Shown here in pieces: positions 42,307 through 53,500 of a stretch of 64,000 nucleotides of DNA. Within the stretch, counting starts at the first letter, position 1, and each line of letters begins with the position of its first letter. Both the position numbers and the translations under genes were made by a program. The notes beneath the pieces are model-generated. The model made no database searches, had not been told where the DNA came from, and saw nothing but the letters and a program-made list of their open reading frames with translations. Source of the stretch: Chitinophaga sp. LS1 (GTDB taxonomy: Bacteria > Bacteroidota > Bacteroidia > Chitinophagales > Chitinophagaceae). The stretch is taken from contig NZ_CP128362.1 of assembly GCF_034274695.1 (NCBI RefSeq), forward strand, positions 7,380,501 through 7,444,500. Direction: 5' to 3'.

Positions 42307-43272
42307 ATGAAACACTACTTATCAGTACTGTTATTAGTATGTTGTGCCCTCTTCTCGTGTAAAAAAGACAACCCGGCCACCCAACCCCCTACCCCTGAAA
42401 ACAAGGCCCGTTATCCTGTTTCATTTAATGTATCTGATTTCACCCAAACCGTTTCTGACCTGAAAAAAAGTGGTGATATAAATGCCAAAGACGACTCCCT
42501 CGTCTACAAATTAAATTACCTCTATATCATCGTGTATGACTCTGCCGGCAACTGGTTAAAGGAAATAATCCAGCAGGCCTGGGTCACGCCGAATTTCGGG
42601 GTATATGGGGATACGCTGGCGGCAGGGAATTATAAGATTATGGTAGCAGGATCTAAGTCTTACCTGCAGGTAAATGGATTGGATATTAACCCCGCTGATC
42701 CTCCGGGGCAATATTCATTTTCCCAGACCTTTGTTAGTTTCTTAAAGAACGCTGCTGTAGCTGATATTAGTGTCGATGACTTCTTTTGTAAAACTGCTAC
42801 ATTCAGTGTCACATCGTCCACTAATCATTTTGATATTAACCTGGAACGAAAAGTCGGCATGCTGGAAGTGAATGTACTGGATGCACCTGATGATCCATAT
42901 TTCGACATCGCCACCAGTATAGAAGGATACAAATATTTTCCGGCAGTAGACACCTCTCTTTATCTTCGCCGTTCGTCAGTGATCCCTCCTGTCTTCACCA
43001 AACTGGCATATTCTCAAAAACTAAGTACGACCAAATGGTTGATGTATGTATTGAATACCACGGAGCCTTTTGATGTGGTGATCAATTCAAATTATGGTGA
43101 CAATGAGTCGGTTACCACGAATTCGCAGTATAAGGTGATACATAATGTAAGGTGTTATCGAAATAAGAAGACAATCCTTACTGGGTATTTGTATGGAAGG
43201 AAGGATAGTGTGGATGTGGATATTACGATTTCTGATCAGTGGGATTCAACAAATGTAGAAATACCGTTTTAA
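42307..43272 (+). CDS. FimB/Mfa2-like fimbrial anchor lipoprotein
   Basis: 321 residues. Signal MKHYLSVLLLVCCALFSC places the lipid Cys at 18. The protein has the FimB/Mfa2 style: an opening PVSFNVSDFTQTVSDLKK strand, LYIIVYDSAGNWLKEI, LERKVGMLEVNVLDAP, and a final YRNKKTILTGYLYGRKDSVDVDITISDQWD. In Porphyromonas and Bacteroides such proteins anchor or terminate type V pili at the outer membrane. No pilin gene is adjacent, so it may be a stray copy or serve another pilus. A long promoter region (42143-42306) precedes it. Confidence 0.7.
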   Translation: MKHYLSVLLLVCCALFSCKKDNPATQPPTPENKARYPVSFNVSDFTQTVSDLKKSGDINAKDDSLVYKLNYLYIIVYDSAGNWLKEIIQQAWVTPNFGVYGDTLAAGNYKIMVAGSKSYLQVNGLDINPADPPGQYSFSQTFVSFLKNAAVADISVDDFFCKTATFSVTSSTNHFDINLERKVGMLEVNVLDAPDDPYFDIATSIEGYKYFPAVDTSLYLRRSSVIPPVFTKLAYSQKLSTTKWLMYVLNTTEPFDVVINSNYGDNESVTTNSQYKVIHNVRCYRNKKTILTGYLYGRKDSVDVDITISDQWDSTNVEIPF

Positions 43273-43290
43273 GAACGCGGACGATCTATC

Positions 43291-43341
43291 AGGTACCTGA
43301 GCGAAAAGAGTGTGTATCTTACCATGATACACGCTCTTTTT
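43291..43341. terminator. Intergenic element E3 with bidirectional terminator
   Basis: AGGTACCTGAGCGAAA (43291-43306) followed by the hairpin AGAGTGTGTATC (43307-43318) with complement GATACACGCTCT (43326-43337) and a T run. It lies between convergent genes (FimB-like, and the beta-lactamase on the minus strand). Confidence 0.75.
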
Positions 43342-43353
43342 TATCTCTGCGCC

Positions 43354-44220
43354 TCATTTCAATTTTTTCAGGTACTGCTCCTCGCAATATTTAAGTTCCG
43401 CGTCGTATCCTTTTCTATCTATGAAAGCGGAAGGATTATAAGCGCTGCCGGGCTTATGCTTACTTTGCAGGTCAAACTGACCGGCATGTGAGGCCAACCA
43501 GATGTCGAAATGTAAGTTCTTCATCGCATGTAAAGTATACGCGTAATCTTTGGCCATATCCGGGTAACGGGAGATGTCTGAAAAGTGGTTGTCGATAATA
43601 ACAGTGGGGATGTTAGCAATAAGTACCTTATAAGAACGTGCAGTATCTTTTACATCGAACAGGAAACTACAGGATCCTTTTGTATGACCGGGGTGGTGCA
43701 ACATAACAAGTTTCATACCTCCCAGCTTGATCGTATCTCCATTATGTAAGATACGATCCACCTTTACAGGTGCGAAAAGGCTGACACTACCACCTTGTAA
43801 ATAATCAGAATACCCGCCGTCAGCCACCACCGGGGCATCTGCGGCATCTATCATCAATCTGGCACCGGTAGATTTCTTTATGGCGGCCATAGCGCCCATA
43901 TGGTCATAATGAGCCTGTGTATTTAAAAGGATCTTTGTGTCGGACAGTTTGAATCCCAGAGATTCAATATTGGCTTTAATCATTGGTGCAGAGGCAGCCA
44001 GACCGGTGTTAATCAATATATTACCCCTGGGGGTTACAATCAGGTAACAGGCCAGGTCGTAGGTGCCTACATAATAAAGGTTCCCGGCAATCTGAAAGGG
44101 TTCGTAAGGTTTACTCCACTCAGGATTGTTAGTGGTTGGAGGTTCGGCTACTTTCTGAGCAGTGGCAAAGAAAGTGATCAATAATAAGCCGATCAAAATC
44201 AGGTTTCGCTTTATAAACAT
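43354..44220 (-). CDS. Subclass B3 (Q-variant, GOB-like) metallo-beta-lactamase
   Basis: 288 residues from the ATG at 44220. Signal MFIKRNLILIGLLLITFFATA. Zinc motifs: N-T-Q102-A-H104-Y-D106-H107 (family HxHxDH with the first His replaced by Gln), then G178-H179-T180, and S-H245 near the C-terminus. Gln at that place is the trait of GOB enzymes from Elizabethkingia (B3-Q). Also typical: PTTNNPEWSKPYEPFQIAGN and PGHTKGSCSFLF. Expected to hydrolyse penicillins, cephalosporins and carbapenems in the periplasm; activity not tested. Not near any mobile element, so probably an intrinsic gene of the species. Confidence 0.9.
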   Translation of the reverse strand: MFIKRNLILIGLLLITFFATAQKVAEPPTTNNPEWSKPYEPFQIAGNLYYVGTYDLACYLIVTPRGNILINTGLAASAPMIKANIESLGFKLSDTKILLNTQAHYDHMGAMAAIKKSTGARLMIDAADAPVVADGGYSDYLQGGSVSLFAPVKVDRILHNGDTIKLGGMKLVMLHHPGHTKGSCSFLFDVKDTARSYKVLIANIPTVIIDNHFSDISRYPDMAKDYAYTLHAMKNLHFDIWLASHAGQFDLQSKHKPGSAYNPSAFIDRKGYDAELKYCEEQYLKKLK

Positions 44221-44515
44221 ATAATTCAATATAGGATTTTATATCTGCGCGAATATACTCAGTAATATCTGTCATTTACTCATTGTCTGTTACTCATCGC
44301 ATCAATCATATCATATTCTTACATTTACAGCTGGCATACTCAGCATAATTTCCCACCCGCACTACTAATTAAAGTAGCATTTGCTTTTTTATTGACAATC
44401 ATTGAAAAGATATTATCTAATATTACAAAATGTAGCTATAGAAGTACTGTGCTCTTAGATTCAATTTCCTATATCCCTTAAAATACACACACCTGTGAAA
44501 TCTCATCAATCCTTA
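44221..44515. promoter_or_regulatory. Intergenic region upstream of the giant adhesin
   Basis: A 295-base AT-rich stretch between the divergent beta-lactamase and giant adhesin genes. It contains direct short repeats (TACTCA, ATCATATCATA) and should hold both promoters; I cannot place -33/-7 elements with confidence. Confidence 0.35.
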
Positions 44516-47500
44516 ATGCAAAAGCATTTCATGCTTTTCCTTTCCGTCATTTTTCTATTGGCGGGCACTCCACTTTTTGCGACGCCTGAATGTCCTATTA
44601 TAAGCGGGACCTTTTCGGGGGCAAATGGAACGACCGTAGACAACTCAGCCACCGGATGGTATCTGGATGCTTCAAAAGTACTCAGCACTGGTTATTTTGC
44701 CGTAAAATCGAATCGTTTGCATGCAGAGGAACTTGGAGGGGAAGGCGTATGGTATTCGAAGGTATTTTCTACGGCAGGGTATACAGACTGGCAGGTAGCC
44801 GTGAAGGTCACTGCCGAGGGCGATTTAAATAGCACCGAATATGTAAAGGTCTATTACAAAATAAATGGAGGTGCAGAGACATTGCTGGACCAGCGAACGG
44901 GTAATTTCGGAACATTAGATTTTACCTCCGCGACACTCAATGGGAGTACTGTACAATTAGTTGTGAGAATTTATAATTACAACAATGGAGGCTCGCAGAC
45001 TTCTAAATATTATATTGAACAGTATAGGGTATTTAAAGAGAAAGGCCCCTGTGCTGGTACGGGTATCACAGTGACAGCTACCGCCGGGAATAGTGGTGTG
45101 CTCACCTGCTCCGCTCCTTCTCTCACGCTTGCAGCAACATCTTCAGCAAGCAGCACCACCTATAGCTGGACAGGCCCTAATAGTTTTACATCTACTTCAC
45201 AGAATCCTACCGTGAGTACAGCAGGTACTTATACTGTAACAGGTACCAGTAGTGCCGGTACAGGAACAGCTACTGTAGTGGTGACAGAAAATAAGGTGGC
45301 ACCGGATCTTAGTGCTGCGGGAGGTTCGCTGGCATGTGCAACCAGTGTAACATTATCAGCTTCATCAGCAGTAGCCAATGCGACTTATGCATGGACAGGG
45401 CCGAATGGGTTTACCTCTTCTTCGCAAAAACCTACAGTAAGTGTAGCGGGTAGTTATACGGTGACAGTCACCAATCCTGCAAATGGGTGTACGACTTCTC
45501 AGACGGTACAGGTCACAGCGGGCAATGGAGCAACTACTACCTGGGAGGAGAACTTTACATTATCAAACGGAACGAATTCAGATAATGGAACGACGGCATG
45601 GACAGTGACTTCGCCTTCGGGGAGTGTGTTTTCTGTGAATAATAATGAATTTAAAATTAGTGGTATAGGTACGACAGGAGAAGGTGTGTGGACTTCGGGG
45701 AGTATAGCGATGGCGGGGAAAACCAGTGTGACTGTTTCAGGGGCGGTGCGAAGTTCAGTATCGACAGGAGCGGTGATGAATGATACGGGTGAGTATGCAG
45801 ATTATTTAAGATTCTATTACAAATTGAATGGCGGTAGTGAGGTGTTGTTTTATGAGAAGACATCGGCTATCAATAATCATAGTACAACGAATACTACTTT
45901 TTCAGTGTCAATACCTACGGGCAATACATTGCAGATTGTAGTAAGGGCAAGGGCCACGGGGACAGATGAATTTTATTATTTCGACAATGTGAAGATCGCA
46001 GCTGTAGATCCTGCGGTGACGTTGGCTACAGCCGTAAGTGGGCCGGTTACCTGTAGTAGTAATGCACAGATCACGGTAACGGCAAGTGGTACGGTTTCAT
46101 CATATTCATGGACGGGGCCAAACGGATTTACATCTACTCTTCAGAATCCCACTGTATCTGCGGCAGGGGTGTATACTGTGACAGGGACATTGCCGTCTGG
46201 TTGTACAGTGTCAGCAACGGCTACAGTTACTGAGAATAAAGTAGCGCCTGACCTGGATGCGATGGGTGCAGTGATAGGTTGTATGTCGAGTGTGGTGATA
46301 TCTGCTTCATCAACGGTGGCGAATGTCGCTTATGCATGGACAGGGCCGGGAGGGTTTACTTCTTCATTGCAGCAGCCTACGGTGAGTGTGGCAGGGACAT
46401 ATACGGTGAGTGTTACAAATCCGGCAAATGGTTGTAGTACATCAAAGTCTGTGGTAGTAGCATCTTCTTCTACAACGCCGACGGTGTTCTGGCTGGAGGA
46501 TTTTACATTGGCGAATGGGACGACTTCGGATAATGGGAGTACGGCATGGACAATAGTTAGTACAGGAACGGGGACGACATCGGTGCAGAATAATGAATAC
46601 AAGGTGTCTTATACGGGAGCGGGAGAAACGACATGGTCATCAGGGGTGGTGGATATTTCGGGGAAGTCGAATGTGGTTATTTCAGCATTGCTCAGGAGTG
46701 AGACGGCGAGTGTGAATGATGCGTTTGAGACGGATGATTATATGAGGGTGTATTATAAACTGAATGGTGGTGCAGAGGTGTTGGTGTATGAGGATTATGC
46801 GGGGATAGGGAATACGACGACAGGGACGGCTTCGGTAACGGTGACTTCTGCGGGGGTAAATGGGAGTACTTTGCAGGTGATAATAAGGGCGAGGAATTCG
46901 GATCCTACAGAGCGGTATTTCTTTGATAATGTGAGTCTGACGGGGGCGAGTACGTTTAGTTATCCTACGGCAGTGGCGACGGTGGCAGATTCGCTGACTT
47001 GTATTAAGACTTCGGTAGTGTTGACAGGTAGTTCTTCTACAGCGGGGGTGACGTATAAATGGGATGGGCCGAATGGGTATACTTCTTCTTCGCAGAATCC
47101 TACGGTAAGTGCAGCGGGAGATTATATTTTAACGGTGACGAATGCATCGACGGGATGTGTGGGGAAGGATACGGTGACGGTGAGGCAGAATGTTAGTAAG
47201 CCGGGGTTGGTGGTGAGTGCGCCAGCAACATTAAATTGCGCTACCACTTCTGTAAATCTTACGGCTTCTTCTAACGGCACGATTACATGGAATGGGTATA
47301 ATGCAGGAGTTAATCCAATTGCAGTAACTGCTGCGGGTAAATATTATGTAACTGCTAAAGGCACGAATGGATGTACAACCACAGATAGTGTGACGGTGAC
47401 TCAGGATGTTACCAAGCCGACATTAGCAATTACAACTCCGGCTACTTTAACTTGCGCTACTACTTCTGTAAATCTTACCGCATCTTCTAACGGTACGATT

Positions 47501-50500
47501 ACATGGAATGGCTATAGCGCTGGCACAAATCCAATAGCAGTAAATACTCCGGGTAAGTACTATGTAACCACTAAGGCTACGAATGGATGTACAACCACAG
47601 ATAGTGTGACGGTGACTCAGGATGTCACCAAGCCGACATTAGCAATTACAACTCCGGCTACCTTTACTTGCGCTACTACTTCTATTAATCTTACCGCTAC
47701 TTCTAACGGCACGATTACTTGGAATGGCTATAATGCAGGAGTTAATCCAATTGCAGTAACTGCTCCGGGCAAGTACTATGTAACAGCAAAAGGCACGAAT
47801 GGATGTACAAGGACAGATAGTGTGACGGTGACTCAGGACATCAGCAAGCCGACTTTGACGGTAACGGCGCCAGCAACTTTAACTTGCGCTACCACTTCTG
47901 TAAATATTACTGCTACTTCTAACGGCACGATTACATGGAATGGATATAACGCGGGAGTTAATCCGATTGCAGTAACTAGTCCGGGTAAATACTATGTAAC
48001 CTCTAAGGCTACGAATGGATGTACTACCACTGATAGTGTGACGGTGACTCAGGATGTTACCAAGCCGACTTTGACGGTAACAGCACCTGCAACTTTAACC
48101 TGCACTACTACTTCTGTAAATATTACTGCTTCTTCTAATGGTACAATTACATGGAATGGGTATAGCGCTGGCACAAACCCGATTGCAATAACTGCTCCGG
48201 GTAAATATTATGTAACGGCAAAGGGTGCAAATGGATGTACAACCACAGATAGTGTGACGGTGACTCAGGATGTCACCAAGCCGACTTTAGCAATTACAAC
48301 TCCGGCTACTTTAACTTGCGCTACTACTTCTATTAATCTTACCGCTACTTCTAACGGCACGATTACTTGGAATGGCTATAGCGCCGGCACAAACCCAATT
48401 GCAGTAACTACTCCGGGTAAATACTATGTAACCGCTAAGGCTACGAATGGATGTACTACCACTGATAGTGTGACGGTGACTCAGGATATCACCAAGCCGA
48501 CTATGACGGTAACGGCACCTGCTACTTTGACTTGTGCTACCACTTCTGTAAATCTTACCGCTTCTTCTAACAGCACGATTACATGGAATGGATATAACGC
48601 GGGAGTTAATCCGATTGCAGTAACTAGTCCGGGTAAATACTATGTAACCGCTAAGGCTACGAATGGATGTACTACCACTGATAGTGTGACAGTGACTCAG
48701 GATGTTACCAAGCCGACTTTGACGGTAACAGCACCTGCAACTTTAACCTGCACTACTACTTCTGTAAATATTACTGCTTCTTCTAATGGTACAATTACAT
48801 GGAATGGGTATAGCGCTGGCACAAACCCGATTGCAATAACTGCTCCGGGTAAATATTATGTAACGGCAAAGGGTGCAAATGGATGTACAAGGACAGATAG
48901 TGTGACGGTGACTCAGGATGTCACCAAGCCGACTTTGACAGTAACGGCGCCTGCTACTTTAAATTGCGCTACGACTTCTGTAAATCTTACTGCTACTTCT
49001 AATGGTACGATTACATGGAATGGCTATAGCGCCGGCACAAACCCAATTGCAATGACTACTCCGGGTAAATATTATGTAACTGCTAAAGGCACGAATGGAT
49101 GTACAACCACAGATAGTATAACGGTGACTCAGGATATCACCAAGCCAACTTTGACGGTAACTGCGCCTGCTACTTTAAATTGCGCTACCACATCCATCAA
49201 TCTCACGGCATCTTCTAATGCTACAATTACATGGAATGGGTATAATGCGGGAGTTAATCCAATTGCAGTAACTAGCCCGGGTAAATATTATGTAACGGCA
49301 AAAGGCTCCAATGGATGTACTACCACAGATAGTGTAACGGTGACTCAGGATGTCACCAAGCCGACATTAGCAATTACGACTCCTGCTACTTTAAATTGCG
49401 CTACTACTTCTGTAAATCTTACCGCTTCTTCTAACGGTACGATTACATGGAATGGCTATAGCGCTGGCACAAATCCAATAGCAGTAAATACTCCGGGTAA
49501 GTACTATGTAACCACTAAGGCTACAAATGGATGTACTACCACTGATAGTGTAACGGTAACTCAGGATATCACCAAGCCGAATTTGACGGTAACGGCACCT
49601 GCTACCTTAACCTGCGCTACCACTTCTGTAAATCTTACCGCTACTTCTAACGGTACGATTACATGGAATGGATATAGCGCGGGAGTTAATCCAATTGCAG
49701 TAACTGCTCCGGGTAAATACTATGTAACCGCTAAGGCTACGAATGGATGTACTACCACTGATAGTGTAACGGTAACTCAGGATGTCACCAAGCCGACTTT
49801 GACAGTAACGGCGCCAGCAACTTTAAATTGCGCTACCACATCCATCAATCTCACGGCATCTTCTAATGCTACAATTACATGGAATGGGTATAATGCGGGA
49901 GTTAATCCAATTGCAGTAACTAGCCCGGGGAAATATTATGTAACGGCAAAAGGCTCCAATGGATGTACAACCTCCGATAGTGTGACGGTGACTCAGGATG
50001 TCACCAAGCCGACTTTGACAGTAACGGCGCCAGCAACTTTAACTTGCGCTACGACTTCTGTAAATCTTACTGCTACTTCTAATGGTACGATTACATGGAA
50101 TGGCTATAGCGCCGGCACAAACCCAATTGCAGTGACTACTCAGGGTAAATATTATGTAACTGCTAAAGGCACGAATGGATGTACAACCACAGATAGTATA
50201 ACGGTGACTCAGGATATCACCAAGCCAACTTTGACGGTAACTGCGCCTGCTACTTTAAATTGCGCTACCACTTCTGTAAATATTACTGCTACTTCTAATG
50301 GTACGATTACGTGGAATGGGTATAATGCAGGAGTTAATCCAATTGCAGTAACTGCTCCGGGTAAATATTATGTAACTGCTAAAGGCACGAATGGATGTAC
50401 TACCACAGATAGTGTAACGGTAACTCAGGATGTTACCAAACCGACTTTGACGGTAACGGCACCTTCAACTTTAACTTGCGCTACCACTTCTGTAAATATT

Positions 50501-53500
50501 ACTGCTTCTTCTAATGGTACAATTACATGGAATGGGTATAGCGCTGGCACAAACCCGATTGCAATAACTGCTCCGGGTAAATATTATGTAACGGCAAAAG
50601 GTACGAATGGATGTACAACCTCCGATAGTGTAACGGTGACTCAGGATATCACCAAGCCAACATTAGCAATTACAATTCCGGCTACTTTAACTTGCGCTAC
50701 TACTTCTATTAATCTTACCGCTACTTCTAACGGCACGATTACATGGAATGGATATAATGCAGGAGTTAATCCAATTGCAGTAACTGCTCCGGGGAAATAT
50801 TATGTAACTGCTAAAGGCACGAATGGGTGTACAACCACCGATAGCGTAACGGTGACTCAGGATATCAGCAAGCCGACTTTGGCTGTAGCTGCACCTGCTA
50901 CTTTAACTTGCGCTACTACATCCATCAATCTCACGGCATCTTCTAATGCTACAATTACATGGAATGGGTATAGCGCTGGCACAAACCCAATTGCAATAAC
51001 TGCTCCGGGTAAATACTATGTAACAGCTAAGGCTACGAATGGATGCACTACCACTGATAGTGTGACGGTAACCCAGGATATCACCAAGCCGACATTAGCA
51101 ATTACAACTCCGGCTACCTTAACCTGCGCTACTACTTCTGTAAATCTTACCGCTACTTCTAACGGTACGATTACATGGAATGGATATAGCGCCAGCACAA
51201 ACCCAATTGTAGTAACGACTCCGGGTAAGTACTATGTAACAGCAAAAGGCACAAACGGATGTACTACCACTGATAGTGTGACGGTAACCCAGGATATCAC
51301 CAAGCCGACATTAGCAATTACAACTCCGGCTACCTTAACCTGCGCTACTACTTCTGTAAATCTTACTGCTTCTTCTAACGGCACGATTACATGGAATGGA
51401 TATAATGCAGGAGTTAATCCGATTGCAGTAACTGCTCCGGGTAAATACTATGTAACCGCTAAGGCTACGAATGGATGTACTACCACTGATAGTGTAACGG
51501 TAACCCAGGATATCAACAAGCCGACTTTGACAGTAACGGCACCTGCTACCTTAACCTGCGCTACTACTTCTGTAAATCTTACTGCTTCTTCTAACGGTAC
51601 GATTACATGGAATGGATATAGCGCGGGAGTTAATCCAATTGCAGTAACTACTCCGGGTAAATACTATGTAACCGCTAAGGCTACGAATGGATGTACTACC
51701 ACTGATAGTGTGACGGTAACCCAGGATATCAACAAGCCGACATTAGCAATTACAACTCCGGCTACCTTAACCTGCGCTACTACTTCTGTAAATCTTACCG
51801 CTTCTTCTAACGGCACGATTACATGGAATGGGTATAATGCAGGAGTTAATCCAATTGCAGTAACTGCTCCGGGTAAATACTATGTAACAGCTAAGGCTAC
51901 GAATGGATGTACTACCACTGATAGTGTGACGGTAATTCAGGACATCACCAAGCCAACATTAGCAATTACAACTCCGGCTACCTTAACCTGCGCTACTACT
52001 TCTGTAAATCTTACTGCTTCTTCTAACGGCACGATTACATGGAATGGGTATAATGCAGGAGTTAATCCGATTGCAGTAACTACTCCGGGTAAATACTATG
52101 TAACCGCTAAGGCTACGAATGGATGTACTTCCACTGATAGTGTGACGGTAACCCAGGATATCACCAAGCCGATTTTGACGGTAACGGCACCAGCAACTTT
52201 GACCTGCGCTACTACTTCTGTAAATCTTACCGCTTCTTCTAACGGCACGATTACATGGAATGGGTATAATGTGGGAGTTAATCCAATTGCAGTAACTACT
52301 CCGGGGAAATATTATGTAACTGCTAAAGGCACGAATGGGTGTACTACCACAGATAGTGTAACAGTGACTCAGGATGTCACCAAGCCGACTTTGGCTGTAA
52401 CTGCGCCAGCAACTCTAACTTGCGCTACTACATCTGTAAATCTTACCGCTTCTTCTAACGGCACGATTACATGGAATGGATATAGCGCCAGCACAAACCC
52501 AATTGCAGTAACTACTCCGGGTAAATACTATGTAACCGCTAAGGCTACGAATGGATGTACTTCCACTGATAGTGTGACGGTAACCCAAGATATCACCAAG
52601 CCGACATTAGCAATTACAACTCCGGCTACCTTAACCTGCGCTACCACTTCTGTAAATCTTACTGCTTCTTCTAACGGCACGATTACATGGAATGGATATA
52701 GCGCTGGCACAAACCCAATTGCAGTAACTACTCCGGGTAAATACTATGTAACCGCTAAGGCTACGAATGGATGTACTTCCACTGATAGTGTGACGGTAAC
52801 CCAAGATATCAACAAGCCGACTTTGACGGTAACAGCACCTGCAACTTTGACTTGCGCTACTACTTCTGTAAATCTTACTGCTTCATCTAACGGTACGATT
52901 ACATGGAATGGATATAGCGCGGGAGTTAATCCAATTGCAGTAACTGCTCCGGGTAAATATTATGTAACGGCAAAGGGCACGAATGGATGTACTACCACAG
53001 ATAGTGTAACGGTAACTCAAGATATCACCAAGCCGACTTTGACTTTAACTGCACCAGCAATTTTAACTTGCGCTACCACCTCTGTAAATCTTACCGCCTC
53101 TTCAAACGGTACGATCACATGGACGGGATATAACACAGGTTCAAACCCAATTGCAGTAACTACTCCGGGTAAGTACTATGTTACTGCACGCGGCACGAAC
53201 GGTTGTACTACCTCAGATAGTCTAACTGTACAACAAAACATCTCCCCTGCTGCCAACGTACAAGCTTCAAACAATGGCCCGCTGACCTGTACAAAAACAA
53301 CTGTACAAATCACTGGCTCCTCTACATCATCCGATGTAACCTATAAATGGAGCGGCCCATCCAATTATACAGCTACTACAGCACAGGCAAATGTAACAAC
53401 TGCAGGGACCTATACCCTGGTGGTCACTAACACCCAAAACGGATGTACCGCCACCACCAATACCCCTGTCACTCAAAACATCACGCCACCAGCAAATATC

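Noticed and set aside
47216-53232. CRISPR array or Rhs-like repeats
   Set aside because: Repeats are 216 bp with no spacers and are translated in one continuous frame; no YD core motif.
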